Shown one piece after another: positions 43,526-53,005 of a stretch of 64,000 nucleotides of DNA (positions are counted from its first letter, which is position 1; each line of letters opens with the position of its first letter). This DNA comes from Roseovarius indicus (GTDB lineage: Bacteria > Pseudomonadota > Alphaproteobacteria > Rhodobacterales > Rhodobacteraceae). Position numbers and translations under genes: made by a program. The notes under the pieces were generated by a model that saw only the letters and a list, made by a program, of their open reading frames with translations, had not been told where the DNA came from and searched no databases. Location: the NCBI RefSeq assembly GCF_008728195.1, contig NZ_CP031598.1, positions 4,898,001 through 4,962,000 on the forward strand, given 5' to 3'.

Positions 43526-43647
43526 CCCGGAATTTTAAAAATTCCGGGTAAGAAAATACGCATTTTCTTACCCGTTTTCCGCGCGGAAAACGCCCCCTGG
43601 CACCGAAATCTTCAAAAGATTTCGGCCCGCGTTCTTTTAAAGAACGC
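43526..43647. repeat. Five consecutive perfect palindromes between folC and SDR gene
   Basis: Within 122 bp: CCCGGAATTTT-A-AAAATTCCGGG (43526-43548); GGGTAAGAAAAT-N4-ATTTTCTTACCC (43546-43573); CGTTTTCCGCGCGGAAAACG (43573-43592); CCGAAATCTT-N3-AAGATTTCGG (43603-43625); GCGTTCTTT-T-AAAGAACGC (43629-43647). All arms are perfect and each palindrome differs in sequence. They occupy the whole gap between the converging folC and SDR genes. Confidence 0.85.
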
Positions 43648-43650
43648 GCC

Positions 43651-44505
43651 TCACCCCGCCTCGGCCAACAGCGCCTTCAACCCCGTCCGGTAATCCGGAT
43701 ACTTCAGCTCTACGCCCAGCTCCTCACGTATCCGCCGATTATCCACCTTCTTCGACTCGGCATAGAAGGATCGCGCCATCGGGCTCATCTCGGCCTCTTC
43801 GAACGGCACCTCCGGCGGCACCGGCAGGCCCAGCAACTCGGCCGCATAGGCGATGACGTCCTGCGGCGGGGCCGGGTCGTTGTCGCAGACATTATAGGCC
43901 GCGCCCGGGTTGGGGCGATTGATCGACGCCTCAAGCACCTGTGCGATATCCTCCACATGCGTCCGGCTGAACACCTGGCCTTCCTTTATGATCCGCCGTG
44001 CCGTGCCCTTGCGCACCTTCTCGAACGGCCCGCGACCGGGCCCGTAGATGCCCGCAAGCCGGAAGATGTGCAGCGGCAGCCCGTCGATGTCACGCCATTG
44101 CGTCTCGGCCATGACCCGCAGCTTGCCGCGTTTCGTTGCGGGCGTCAGGGGGGCGCTTTCATCCACCCACTCACCCTCGTGATCGCCATAGACGCCGGTG
44201 GTCGAGAGATACCCGGCCCACTCCAACCGCGGCGCGATCTCCCGTATCCGCGGCTCAAGCTTGGCCAGAACCGGGTCGCCCTCCTCGTCCGGACCGGCGG
44301 ACACGAGGATATGCGTCGCCGTGGCGAACGCCTCCGACAGGTCGCCATCCGGCCACATCACCGGGATCACACCCTCATCCCGTAGCGCATCGGCCTTCTC
44401 GGCCTTGCGCGTCGTGCCGTAAATCACCCAGCCCTGCGGCAACAGCCGCTTTGCCAGCGCCTGTGCCGAATAGCCGTGTCCGAAGGAAAGTAACGTCTTG
44501 CCCAT
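43651..44505 (-). CDS. Atypical SDR / NAD(P)-binding epimerase-like protein
   Basis: 284 aa. The Rossmann fold starts LLSFGHGYSAQALAKRLLPQ and shows YLSTTGVYGDHEGEWVDESA (with Tyr of the YXXXK-like site), FRLAGIYGPGRGPFEKV and VFSRTHVEDIAQVLEASINR. The pattern is that of YeeZ/NAD-dependent epimerase-like proteins whose substrates are unknown. No signal peptide. It converges on folC through the palindrome cluster and has the VOC gene directly upstream on the same strand. Confidence 0.8.
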   Translation of the reverse strand: MGKTLLSFGHGYSAQALAKRLLPQGWVIYGTTRKAEKADALRDEGVIPVMWPDGDLSEAFATATHILVSAGPDEEGDPVLAKLEPRIREIAPRLEWAGYLSTTGVYGDHEGEWVDESAPLTPATKRGKLRVMAETQWRDIDGLPLHIFRLAGIYGPGRGPFEKVRKGTARRIIKEGQVFSRTHVEDIAQVLEASINRPNPGAAYNVCDNDPAPPQDVIAYAAELLGLPVPPEVPFEEAEMSPMARSFYAESKKVDNRRIREELGVELKYPDYRTGLKALLAEAG

Positions 44506-44514
44506 CCGCCCGAC

Positions 44515-44961
44515 CTAGCCGCCCGCCGCCTGCTCTTCAACAGTCAGAACCCGCGAGGCCACCCACGCATAACCGTTTTCGCACAGGATGAAGGTCTCGC
44601 GCAGGCCATGCGGCTTGTCGGTCGGCGCCTGCAACACATGCGCGCCCATCGCCTCGGCCTGCTCTGCTGCCTTGTCCGGGTCGCTGTCATAGAGCCGTAT
44701 CTCGATCCCCGCCCCGCGCGGAGGCGCCTCGGGAAGAAGCCCCAAAAGCGGATTGGCCGAATAAGTATGATCGCCATGCAGCTGAAACACCTGGGACCCG
44801 TAGCACATGATCGCGAAATCCCGGCTCACCCGATGGCTTGCCATCCCGAACACCTCTTCGAGAAACCGAACCTCCGCCGCCACGTCGCGTACGAGGATGT
44901 TCAGCCCCAGCCCGTTCAGCGACGCACCGAACTCCGCTGGGCTGACCGTTTCGAAATCCAT
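44515..44961 (-). CDS. VOC-family (glyoxalase-like) protein
   Basis: 148 aa with a single beta-alpha-beta-beta-beta module: NGLGLNILVRDVAAEVRFLE, EVFGMASHRVSRDFAIMCYG and GAGIEIRLYDSDPDKAAEQA. The ATG at 44961 follows GGAGGGGG with three bases between. Known relatives are dioxygenases, isomerases and resistance proteins, and the exact reaction is not inferable. It is 9 nt upstream of the SDR gene on the same strand and diverges from amn. Confidence 0.75.
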   Translation of the reverse strand: MDFETVSPAEFGASLNGLGLNILVRDVAAEVRFLEEVFGMASHRVSRDFAIMCYGSQVFQLHGDHTYSANPLLGLLPEAPPRGAGIEIRLYDSDPDKAAEQAEAMGAHVLQAPTDKPHGLRETFILCENGYAWVASRVLTVEEQAAGG

Positions 44962-45062
44962 TGTCCCCCTCCGAAGCCGCCGAGACTGTCGGCGCAGGTT
45001 GATCCCCCCGCCCCCGCGTGTCAACGTGAGCCGCAAAACTTGAATGTGACAGGAACAATTTG

Positions 45063-46547
45063 ATGGCGCCAACCGATCTGTCCGGCGGGGTGCATTCCCC
45101 CGACCTTCCCGCCGCAGAGCAATTCCGCGACACAGGCAAGGCCGTCGACCGGCTGATCGAGCTTTACGACACCGCCTCGGCCTTCCTGTGCGATGCCTTC
45201 TCCGATGCGGTCGTCAACGGCGCGCCCAGCCACCGTATCCGCGCCTATTACCCTGAAATCCGCATCACCACGACCAGCTTTGCCCAGATCGACAGCCGCC
45301 TCAGCTTTGGCCACGTGGCCGAGCCGGGCACCAACGCCACCACCGTCACCCGGCCCCGGATGTTCCGCCACTACCTGATGCAGCAGCTCAAGCTGGTGAT
45401 GGACAACCACGACGTTCCCGTCACCATCGGCGTTTCCGACACGCCGATGCCGGTGCATTTCGCCGTGGCCAACGACGCCGGTCTCACCGTGCCCCAGGAA
45501 GGCGCGATGGATTTCACCCTGCGCGACTATTTTGACGTGCCGGACCTGTCGACCACCAATGACGACATCGTCAACGGCACGTTCCAGCCTAGGCCCGACG
45601 GCGCCGGCGCGCTGGCGCCCTTCACGGCACAGCGGGTCGACTATTCCCTCGCCCGGCTGTCTCATTACACCGCCACGGCGCCCGAGCATTTCCAGAACCA
45701 CGTGCTGTTCACAAACTACCAGTTCTACGTCTCGGAGTTCGAAGCCTACGCCCGCAAGATGCTGGCCGACCCCGACAGCGGCTACGAAAGCTTCGTGGGC
45801 CCCGGCAATGCCACCATCACCGACCCCGACGCACCGCTCGACCTGCCGCTGAAACTGCCGCAAATGCCGACCTATCACCTGACGCGCCCCGGCGCGGCGG
45901 GCATCACGCTGGTCAACATCGGCGTCGGCCCCTCGAACGCCAAGACGGCGACCGACCACATCGCCGTGCTGCGCCCGCATGCCTGGGTGATGGTGGGCCA
46001 TTGCGCGGGCCTCCGGAACACGCAGAGCCTTGGTGATTTCGTTCTCGCCCATGCCTACCTGCGCGAGGATGGCGTGCTCGACGCCGATCTGCCGGCCTGG
46101 GTGCCGATCCCGGCCCTGGCCGAGATCCAGATCGCGCTGGAAGAGGCGGTCGCGGTGGAAACCCAGCTCAAGGGCTACGACCTCAAGCGCATCATGCGCA
46201 CCGGTACCGTGGCCAGTTTCGACAACCGCAACTGGGAACTGCGCGACCAGTCCGGGCCGGTGCAGCGCCTGTCGCAATCCCGCGCCATCGCGCTCGACAT
46301 GGAAAGCGCCACCATCGCCGCCAACGGTTTCCGCTTCCGGGTGCCCTATGGCACGCTCCTTTGTGTCAGCGACAAGCCGCTGCACGGCGAATTGAAGCTT
46401 CCCGGCATGGCCAGCGACTTCTACAAGACCCAGGTCGCGCGGCACCTGATGATCGGAATCCGCGCCATGGAAACCTTGCGCGACATGCCGCTGGAACGTA
46501 TCCACAGCCGGAAATTGCGCAGTTTCGACGAGACAGCCTTCCTCTGA
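45063..46547 (+). CDS. amn: AMP nucleosidase
   Basis: 494 aa. It hydrolyses AMP to adenine and ribose 5-phosphate in purine salvage and energy-charge control. It has the N-terminal AMP nucleosidase domain (LIELYDTASAFLCDAFSDAV; HRIRAYYPEIRITTTSFAQI) and the C-terminal phosphorylase-like domain (ITLVNIGVGPSNAKTATDHI; MVGHCAGLRNTQSLGDFVLA; ALDMESATIAANGFRFRVPY, the last containing the DMESATI active segment). The ATG at 45063 was taken in preference to a TTG at 45060. Full length. Confidence 0.93.
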   Translation: MAPTDLSGGVHSPDLPAAEQFRDTGKAVDRLIELYDTASAFLCDAFSDAVVNGAPSHRIRAYYPEIRITTTSFAQIDSRLSFGHVAEPGTNATTVTRPRMFRHYLMQQLKLVMDNHDVPVTIGVSDTPMPVHFAVANDAGLTVPQEGAMDFTLRDYFDVPDLSTTNDDIVNGTFQPRPDGAGALAPFTAQRVDYSLARLSHYTATAPEHFQNHVLFTNYQFYVSEFEAYARKMLADPDSGYESFVGPGNATITDPDAPLDLPLKLPQMPTYHLTRPGAAGITLVNIGVGPSNAKTATDHIAVLRPHAWVMVGHCAGLRNTQSLGDFVLAHAYLREDGVLDADLPAWVPIPALAEIQIALEEAVAVETQLKGYDLKRIMRTGTVASFDNRNWELRDQSGPVQRLSQSRAIALDMESATIAANGFRFRVPYGTLLCVSDKPLHGELKLPGMASDFYKTQVARHLMIGIRAMETLRDMPLERIHSRKLRSFDETAFL

Positions 46548-46677
46548 GGCGGAAAAATCACCCCAAAATCGGCGAAAAACCCTTCTTTTCTTACACTATT
46601 CGTTGTGTTCGCCCTCAAGATACAGTTAAATCGCCGCAGGAGGCCCATAGGAACGGGCAGATGAAGGAGACCAGAAA

Positions 46678-46965
46678 ATGGCAAAACCGATGACGAAAAC
46701 GCAGTTGGTCGCAGCGCTCGCAGACGAGATGGGCGCCGACAAGAAATCCGCAAGCGCGGCCTTGGATGCGGTTGTCAACGTGATCACCCGCGAAGTGTCT
46801 GGCGGTGGCGCGGTCACCCTGCCCGGCGTCGGCAAGATCTATTGCCGCGAACGCCCGGCCCGGATGGTGCGCAACCCCGCCACCGGCGAACAGATCCAGA
46901 AGCCCGCGGACAAGGTCGTGAAGATGACCATCGCCAAGGCCCTCAAGGACAGTGTGAACGACTGA
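46678..46965 (+). CDS. HU-family DNA-binding protein
   Basis: 95-residue nucleoid protein. It has the HU/IHF fold with KTQLVAALADEMGADKKSAS, the beta-arm region GKIYCRERPARMVRNPATGE, then KPADKVVKMTIAKALKD. The basic arm sequence is less typical than E. coli HU but the RNPATGE motif is exact. It would bind and bend DNA with low specificity. A strong terminator follows. The ribosome site is AAGGAG about 10 bases upstream; the earlier ATG at 46661 is out of frame. Confidence 0.93.
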   Translation: MAKPMTKTQLVAALADEMGADKKSASAALDAVVNVITREVSGGGAVTLPGVGKIYCRERPARMVRNPATGEQIQKPADKVVKMTIAKALKDSVND

Positions 46966-46992
46966 TCTTGTAATCGGCACGAGTTTCGGAAA

Positions 46993-47022
46993 GGGTCGCC
47001 CCCGCAAGGGGGCGGCCCTTTT
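46993..47022 (+). terminator. Rho-independent terminator after HU gene
   Basis: GGGTCGCCCCC-GCAA-GGGGGCGGCCC (one G-U pair) followed by TTTT, 28 bases after the HU stop. Confidence 0.9.
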
Positions 47023-47047
47023 CACGTGTCGGGAGGCGAGGGACATC

Positions 47048-47941
47048 ATGGATATCAGGGCAATCGTCATGGGGCTGGCCTTTGCCTTCATGTGGTCCAG
47101 CGCCTTCACCTCGGCCAAGTTCATCGTCGTCGCCGCCCCGCCCGTTTCTGCGCTGGCGCTGCGTTTCCTGATCTCGGGGCTTCTGGGCGTGCTGATCGCC
47201 CGGTTGCTGGGGCAAAGCTGGCGGCTCACCCCGGCCCAATGGCGCGCGACGATCATCTTCGGCATCTGCCAGAACGCGCTCTATCTCGGGCTCAACTTCG
47301 TCGCCATGCAGACGGTCGAGGCCTCGCTCGCCGCGATCATCGCCTCGACCATGCCGCTTCTGGTGGGGCTGGCCAGCTGGGCCATCTTCGGAGAGAAGAT
47401 CGGGCCGCTCGGGGTTTTCGGCCTTGTCGCCGGGGTGATCGGCGTGGCGATCATCATGGGCACCCGCATCCAGGGCGGGGCCGACATGTACGGCGTCACG
47501 CTTTGCGTGCTGGGCGTCATCGCGCTCACCTTCGCCACGCTTGCCGTGCGCGGGGCGACATCCGGGGGCAACTTCCTGATGGTGGTGGGCCTGCAGATGC
47601 TGGTGGGCAGCGCCGCCCTCGGCATCTTCGGGGCGGCCACGGAAACGTTCGAGGTCACATGGTCGTGGCAGCTGGTCGTCGCCTTCCTCTACACGACGCT
47701 GGTGCCCGGCCTTGCCGCCACGCTCGTGTGGTTCCTGCTGGTCAACCGGATCGGCGCGATCAAGGCCGCCACCTTCCACTTCCTCAACCCGTTCCTCGGG
47801 GTGGCCATCGCCGCGGTGATCCTCAGTGAAACGCTCGGCGCGTGGGACGTGATCGGCGTTCTTGTCGTAACCGGCGGCATCCTCGCGGTACAGCTCTCGC
47901 GGCAGCACCGCAAACCGGCCAGCGCGACGCCCGCAAAGTGA
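47048..47941 (+). CDS. EamA/DMT-family transporter
   Basis: 297 aa with ten predicted membrane helices in two EamA repeats: IRAIVMGLAFAFMWSSAFTS and FLISGLLGVLIARLLGQSWR in the first, FLMVVGLQMLVGSAALGIFG and FFLNPFLGVAIAAVILSETL-like sequence in the second. Members export amino acids or metabolites; the substrate is unknown. The RBS GGGAGGCGAGG is a few bases upstream of the ATG at 47048. A DUF1330 gene converges on it. Confidence 0.85.
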   Translation: MDIRAIVMGLAFAFMWSSAFTSAKFIVVAAPPVSALALRFLISGLLGVLIARLLGQSWRLTPAQWRATIIFGICQNALYLGLNFVAMQTVEASLAAIIASTMPLLVGLASWAIFGEKIGPLGVFGLVAGVIGVAIIMGTRIQGGADMYGVTLCVLGVIALTFATLAVRGATSGGNFLMVVGLQMLVGSAALGIFGAATETFEVTWSWQLVVAFLYTTLVPGLAATLVWFLLVNRIGAIKAATFHFLNPFLGVAIAAVILSETLGAWDVIGVLVVTGGILAVQLSRQHRKPASATPAK

Positions 47942-47963
47942 CGCCGCGCCGGGCCTGCCGGGC

Positions 47964-48302
47964 TCAGACCAGAACATCGGTCGCCGCATGCCCCGCCCCG
48001 ACACCCGGGATCACGATCGCCGGACCCTTCGAATGCGCGGTTCTGAGCGGCAGGATCGCCCGGTAGGCGGGCGAGGTGTACCAGCCGCGCGCCGCCGCTC
48101 CATCGGGGAACTCGATCACGATCAGGTCTCCCTGCCATGCCCCCTCAAGCTCGGTCACCTCGCCGCCATGGATGATGAACCGCCCGCCAAAGGGCGCAAG
48201 GGTCGCGTCGATCCGCTCGAGATAGGTCACGATCTCGGGGCCCACCTCGACCTCTTGCAGGATCGCGACGGCATATGCCTTCGAGGTTTCATGCTCTGCC
48301 AT
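47964..48302 (-). CDS. DUF1330-family protein
   Basis: 112-residue ABM-like ferredoxin fold: KAYAVAILQEVEVGPEIVTY, GRFIIHGGEVTELEGAWQGD, LIVIEFPDGAAARGWYTSPA and YRAILPLRTAHSKGPAIVIP. This is the DUF1330 pattern, of unknown function. It is 3 nt downstream of the membrane protein gene and so belongs to the same small operon. No signal peptide. Confidence 0.85.
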   Translation of the reverse strand: MAEHETSKAYAVAILQEVEVGPEIVTYLERIDATLAPFGGRFIIHGGEVTELEGAWQGDLIVIEFPDGAAARGWYTSPAYRAILPLRTAHSKGPAIVIPGVGAGHAATDVLV

Positions 48303-48305
48303 GAC

Positions 48306-48713
48306 TCAGGCCGCCTCCCGTTGCCGCGAACAGGCCGCGCGCAGGGCCAGTTGCTCCAGCCGTGCCAGAACCGCCACAAACGCCGCCTGCCCCAAGACGA
48401 AGATCACGCCCAGCACATTCGGCGCGACCAGCCCGAGGAGCAAGGCAACGCTCGCCACAACCCACAGCACATTGCCGAGGATCACCAGCATCACCGCCGG
48501 CTGGTTGCCGGGCAGCCACAGCGCCACGATGCCCATGAACAGGGCCACGGGGAACAGGATCATCCCGGCCCAGAACAGCAAGGGCGCCGGCAGGGCCATC
48601 ACCCCGGCCAGCGTTTCGGCCAGCGCCACCAGCAGCGCGCCCAAGCCAAGACAGGCCGCCGCATCGAAGAGCAAAATGGAGCGAAGGGGAAAAGATGCGT
48701 GAGGCGTAGCCAT
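48306..48713 (-). CDS. Small integral membrane protein
   Basis: 135 aa with four predicted transmembrane helices (SILLFDAAACLGLGALLVAL; LPAPLLFWAGMILFPVALFM; VMLVILGNVLWVVASVALLL; NVLGVIFVLGQAAFVAVLAR) and basic/acidic ends. No known motif. It is transcribed divergently from the XRE regulator at 48830, so the regulator probably controls this two-gene unit (membrane protein plus DUF1330). Confidence 0.7.
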   Translation of the reverse strand: MATPHASFPLRSILLFDAAACLGLGALLVALAETLAGVMALPAPLLFWAGMILFPVALFMGIVALWLPGNQPAVMLVILGNVLWVVASVALLLGLVAPNVLGVIFVLGQAAFVAVLARLEQLALRAACSRQREAA

Positions 48714-48741
48714 GGGAAACCTCCTTGTCTGGCGTTTAGGT

Positions 48742-48796
48742 CACGTCACCCAATCTGGCGGGCCCTGGTCGCCCGGTCGATTACGTCACGGGTAAT
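48742..48796. promoter_or_regulatory. Divergent promoter with two ACGTCAC motifs
   Basis: CACGTCAC at 48742-48749 and TACGTCAC at 48782-48789 are 40 bp apart; the second lies inside ATTAC-N7-GTAAT (48780-48796), an inverted repeat. The site is between the divergent membrane gene and the XRE gene and is a likely target of the latter. Confidence 0.45.
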
Positions 48797-48829
48797 TGGC
48801 CCCAGCGCCGGTTCCGGTAAGATCGGCCC

Positions 48830-49630
48830 ATGACAGCGACCCAAGATATCACCTTCGGCCCCATGCTCCGCCTCTGGCGCAATCGCCGCTCGCTCAGCCA
48901 ATTGGCCCTCTCGGCCGACAGCGAGATTTCCCAGCGCCACCTGAGCTTCATCGAATCCGGCCGCAGCCGCCCCAGCCGCGAGATGGTGCTGCGACTGGCC
49001 GAGACGCTGGCCATCCCCCTGCGCGAGCGCAACGCCCTGCTGGTGGCCGCAGGCTTCGCCCCGGCCTATAGAGAGCGCGACCCGGACGACCCCGAAAGCG
49101 TGGCGGCGCAGCGAGCGGTGCAAATCATCCTCAAGCATCACGAACCCTTCCCGGCGCTTGCCATCGACCGGCACTGGACCATGCTGCACGCCAATGCCGG
49201 CGTCACCGCCCTGCTCGAGGGGATCGACCCCACGCTGCTCGAACCGCCGGTCAACGCCCTGCGCCTGACGCTGCACCCCGGCGGCCTTGCCCCGCGCATC
49301 GAGAACTTCCGCGAATGGCGCGCGCATATCTTCCACCGGCTGCGTGAGATCATCGACCAGACAGCCGACCCGGGCCTTGTCGCCCTGCTGGAGGAGTTGA
49401 AGACCTACCCCGTGCCCCCCGGCGCCGCGCCTTACCGGCCCGGCGGCCCCGGTCATCCGTCCGGCATCGCCATCCCGTTCCGGCTGTGCACGGAGCACGG
49501 CGTTCTGTCCTTCCTCAGCACCACCACCGTGTTCGGTACGGCGCTCGACATCGCGCTGTCGGAACTGGCCATCGAGACCTTCCTGCCCGCCGACGACCAT
49601 ACCGCCGCCCTTCTCATGCCGGGCGGCTGA
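48830..49630 (+). CDS. XRE regulator with MmyB-like ligand-binding domain
   Basis: 266 aa. The N-terminal HTH_3 is clear (MLRLWRNRRSLSQLALSADS, ISQRHLSFIESGRSRPSREM). The C-terminal ~170 residues match the MmyB-like domain (FPALAIDRHWTMLHANAGVT; EFREW-like region around RIENFREWRAHIFHRL; HGVLSFLSTTTVFGTALDIA), often linked to fatty-acid or aldehyde sensing. It sits divergent to the membrane protein/DUF1330 pair, which it is likely to repress. Intact. Confidence 0.88.
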   Translation: MTATQDITFGPMLRLWRNRRSLSQLALSADSEISQRHLSFIESGRSRPSREMVLRLAETLAIPLRERNALLVAAGFAPAYRERDPDDPESVAAQRAVQIILKHHEPFPALAIDRHWTMLHANAGVTALLEGIDPTLLEPPVNALRLTLHPGGLAPRIENFREWRAHIFHRLREIIDQTADPGLVALLEELKTYPVPPGAAPYRPGGPGHPSGIAIPFRLCTEHGVLSFLSTTTVFGTALDIALSELAIETFLPADDHTAALLMPGG

Positions 49631-49636
49631 CCCTCG

Positions 49637-50578
49637 CTAGAGCAGCCACAACACCAGCGAAAGCGTCACGAAGGACGAGATCACCGCGGTCAGCAGAGCG
49701 ATCGAGGCGATACCATCATGCCCATAGGGCTGGGCCAGGATGATATAGATGCTGAACATCGGAATCGCTGCCGACAGGATCGCCGCCTGACGAAACTCGT
49801 CGGGCAGCACCACCACCCCCGCCACCGAATAAATCGCCACCGCCACTGCCGCCATCAGCGGGTGCAGCATCAGCTTGCCCGCCGCGATCCCGCCGGCCAG
49901 CGCGCGATCGCCCCGCATCGGAAGGCCGTAAAGCGTGCCGCCGATCACCACCAGCGCCAGCGCACCGGCCGACCCGGCAAGAAGCGACAGGAACCGCTCC
50001 ACCGGCTCGGGGTAAGGCAGGCCGGTCACCGACACCACCAGCCCCAGCATAAGCCCGATCACGAAAGGCCGGCTGAAGAAGTCTTTCGCGATCCCGCCCA
50101 GAACGCCCGTAATCGTCCGCCCTGGCCGGGGCCGGGACAGGTCCAACAGGATCAGCCCCAGCGGGATCAGGATGACGTTCTCGACAAGGAAATTCAGAAC
50201 CAGCACCTGCCCTGCGATATCCGGCAGCGTCAGCAACAGCGCCGGATACCCGACGAAAGCCGAGTTCGGCACCACCATTCCCATGACCGCCACCGCCCGC
50301 CGGGCCGGCCCGGTGCCCGACAGCGTCACGGCAACATACCCGATCAGCATCGTCGCCACACCGGCACTCAGGTACACCAGAAGATATCCGGGGTGCAGCA
50401 CCTCGCCCAGGTCCCGCCCCGCCACGGCGTTGAACAGCAGCGGCGGCAGCGCGATGTTCAGAACATACCGCCCCAGCACCTTCATGTCGTCGCTACTGAA
50501 CAACCCGAAAGCAACCGAGCCATAGCCCAGCGCAATCGCCGCAAAGAGCGGGAATGTAATCGAGAGAACCTCTATCAC
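49637..50578 (-). CDS. AEC-family transporter
   Basis: 313 aa with about ten membrane helices: [58 protein letters not shown] and a C-terminal repeat with [20 protein letters not shown]. Members of the auxin-efflux-carrier family export malonate, malate or similar. The GTG at 50578 overlaps the aroC stop (GTGA), so its translation is coupled to aroC. Substrate unknown. Confidence 0.85.
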   Translation of the reverse strand: MIEVLSITFPLFAAIALGYGSVAFGLFSSDDMKVLGRYVLNIALPPLLFNAVAGRDLGEVLHPGYLLVYLSAGVATMLIGYVAVTLSGTGPARRAVAVMGMVVPNSAFVGYPALLLTLPDIAGQVLVLNFLVENVILIPLGLILLDLSRPRPGRTITGVLGGIAKDFFSRPFVIGLMLGLVVSVTGLPYPEPVERFLSLLAGSAGALALVVIGGTLYGLPMRGDRALAGGIAAGKLMLHPLMAAVAVAIYSVAGVVVLPDEFRQAAILSAAIPMFSIYIILAQPYGHDGIASIALLTAVISSFVTLSLVLWLL

Positions 50579-51678
50579 GGGCCGATCTGGCCGCGTACTC
50601 CTCCGGTCTGAGCCCTGTCGAGCAGCAGGTGGTCGAGGATCACGCAAGCCACCATTGCCTCGCCCACCGGCACGGCGCGGATACCGACGCAGGGGTCATG
50701 CCGCCCCTTTGTCACCACCTCCGTGGGTGAACCGTCCAGCCGGATCGACCGGCGTGGCGTCAGGATCGACGAGGTGGGCTTCACTGCGAAGCGCACCACG
50801 ATATCCTGACCGGTGGAAATCCCCCCTAGTATGCCGCCGGAATGGTTCGATGAATATTCCGGCCCGTCCTCTCCCATGAAAATCTCGTCGGCATTGGCCG
50901 TGCCTGTCAGCCGGGCCGCCGCCATGCCCTCGCCGATCTCAACGCCCTTCACGGCGTTGATCGACATGCAGGCCGCCGCCAGATCGGTGTCGAGCTTGCC
51001 GTAGATCGGCGCCCCCAGCCCGGCCGGCACGCCCCGCGCGCAAACCTCGATCTCGGCTCCCACCGAGTTCTGGCCCTTGCGGATCTCCTGCAGGTATTTC
51101 TCCCAATCCGGCAGCGCCTCCGCGTCGGGCATCCAGAAATCGTTCTGCGCGATGGTCTCCCAGTCGAACCGCGCGCGGTCGATCTCCATCTCGCCCATAC
51201 GGGTCATGTAGCCAGTGATCTCTAGCCCCGGCACCAGTTCATTCAAAGCCGCCCGCGCCAGCCCGCCGGCCGCAACCCGCGCCGCCGTTTCCCGCGCCGA
51301 TGACCGCCCACCGCCGCGGTAATCCCTGATCCCGTATTTCTGGTGGTAGGTGATATCCGCATGGCCGGGCCGGAAGGTCTGAGCAATCTCGCCGTAATCC
51401 TTCGAGCGTTGGTCGGTGTTCTCGATCATCAACTGCACCGGCGTGCCCGTGGTCTTGCCCTCGAACACCCCCGACAGGATCTTCACCGCATCCGGTTCTT
51501 TCCGCTGGGTGGTGTGCTTGCTCTGACCCGGGCGCCGCTTGTCGAGCCACTGCTGCAGGAATGCCTCGTCTACCGGCACACCCGGCGGACAGCCATCGAC
51601 CGTGGCGCCAAGCGCGGGCCCGTGGCTTTCACCCCATGTGGTGACCCGAAAGACATGTCCGAACGTGTTGAGGCTCAT
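50575..51678 (-). CDS. aroC: Chorismate synthase
   Basis: 367 aa. The final shikimate-pathway enzyme: it converts EPSP to chorismate using reduced FMN. It has [20 protein letters not shown], the [12 protein letters not shown] segment, [20 protein letters not shown], and the C-terminal [12 protein letters not shown] and [20 protein letters not shown] signatures. Start [20 protein letters not shown]. The AEC gene follows in the same transcript. Intact. Confidence 0.96.
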   Translation of the reverse strand: MSLNTFGHVFRVTTWGESHGPALGATVDGCPPGVPVDEAFLQQWLDKRRPGQSKHTTQRKEPDAVKILSGVFEGKTTGTPVQLMIENTDQRSKDYGEIAQTFRPGHADITYHQKYGIRDYRGGGRSSARETAARVAAGGLARAALNELVPGLEITGYMTRMGEMEIDRARFDWETIAQNDFWMPDAEALPDWEKYLQEIRKGQNSVGAEIEVCARGVPAGLGAPIYGKLDTDLAAACMSINAVKGVEIGEGMAAARLTGTANADEIFMGEDGPEYSSNHSGGILGGISTGQDIVVRFAVKPTSSILTPRRSIRLDGSPTEVVTKGRHDPCVGIRAVPVGEAMVACVILDHLLLDRAQTGGVRGQIGP

Positions 51679-51784
51679 CGCGCCCTCCTTGCTCTGCCTG
51701 AATTAGCCGCGTGCCGCCCGGGCCTCAAGCCCATTCCCCATGCGCCCACTTGGCGCGCCCCGCTTTTCCGGTAATCTGCCCTCC

Positions 51785-53005
51785 ATGATGCATCTCGACT
51801 TCAACGCCATGACCTCGCCCACCTTCCGGCAGAACCCCTACCCGGTGCTGGCGGCGTTGCAGGCCAACCCGGGCGTCGTGCATCTATCCCCCGGCCTCGT
51901 CGAAAGCTGGCACATCCTGCGCTACGACGACGTGCGACACGTGCTTCTGACGCCAGAGGTCTTTTCCTCCAACCGCGCGCTTCAGGCGCAGGGCGACTTC
52001 GCCGACGCCAATCTCGGCTTTCTCTTCAACAACATGATCTCGGCCACCGGCGACCGGCACCGCCGCCTTCGGATGATCGGCAACCGCGTCTTCATGCCGA
52101 AATTCATCGAAAGCTTCCGGCCCGCCGTCGAAACCGTCGTGGAAGAACGCATGGAAATGGCCCTTTCCGGCGAAGAGTTCGACCTCGTCGAGGATTTCGC
52201 CGCGCGCATCACCGTCGCCATGATCACCGCAATCCTCGGCCTGCCCCTGGCCGACATGGAACAGATCCGCCGCTGGACAGCCGTGCTGGGCGACAATTCC
52301 GGTGCCTCGACGTGGCTGTCCGAAATCGACCCCTCGATGGCGCGACGCGGCCGCGAAACCGGCGAGGAACTGACCGCCTATTTCAAGGATCACCTGGAAC
52401 ATCGTCGCAAGCACCCGCGAGAGGGTGACCTGATCTCGGCCTTCTCCTCGGTCGAGGTCGATGGGCAGAAGCTCTCCGAAGGCGAGGTTTTGTCGATGGC
52501 CATGCTCCTTCTTCTGGCCGGCAACGAAACCACCACCAACCTCATCACCAATTTTGTTCGCCTGCTCGATGCCTTTCCCGATCAGGCCGCCCGCCTGCGC
52601 GCCTATCCCGACATGACCCAAGGCGCGGTCGAGGAAACCATCCGCATGCGCAACTCCATCCGCAACATCGACCGTTTTGCGCTCGAGGAGACCACGCTCT
52701 CCGGCGTCACCATCCCCAAGGGCGGGCTGGTGGTGGTCTGGCTCACCGCCGCCAATCGTGACCCCGGACAGTTCGACGCGCCCGACGACTTCCGCCCCGA
52801 CCGCACGCCAAACCGCCACCTGGGCTTCGGTCAGGGCCTGCATCTTTGCCTTGGCGCTCCGCTCGCCCGGATGGAAACCCAGATCGCCGCCCGTGCGATT
52901 CTGGAACGCACCCGCGCCATCGACCTCACCCAACCAGCCGAGCTTGGCATCAACGCCAATTTCGACAACGTCATCCGCCAGATGGTGCGCTTCCATGCCA
53001 AATGA
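51785..53005 (+). CDS. Cytochrome P450
   Basis: 406 aa, soluble class. The I-helix motif AGNETTTNL (residues 245-253), the EXXR motif E284-R287 and the heme-binding loop FGQGLHLCLGAPLARME with Cys355 are present. It is a monooxygenase requiring electron donors (ferredoxin plus reductase), neither of which is nearby. Substrate unknown. Its stop overlaps the next gene's start by 11 nt, so the following methyltransferase gene is translationally coupled. The start at 51785 is an ATG followed at once by another ATG. Confidence 0.9.
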   Translation: MMHLDFNAMTSPTFRQNPYPVLAALQANPGVVHLSPGLVESWHILRYDDVRHVLLTPEVFSSNRALQAQGDFADANLGFLFNNMISATGDRHRRLRMIGNRVFMPKFIESFRPAVETVVEERMEMALSGEEFDLVEDFAARITVAMITAILGLPLADMEQIRRWTAVLGDNSGASTWLSEIDPSMARRGRETGEELTAYFKDHLEHRRKHPREGDLISAFSSVEVDGQKLSEGEVLSMAMLLLLAGNETTTNLITNFVRLLDAFPDQAARLRAYPDMTQGAVEETIRMRNSIRNIDRFALEETTLSGVTIPKGGLVVVWLTAANRDPGQFDAPDDFRPDRTPNRHLGFGQGLHLCLGAPLARMETQIAARAILERTRAIDLTQPAELGINANFDNVIRQMVRFHAK

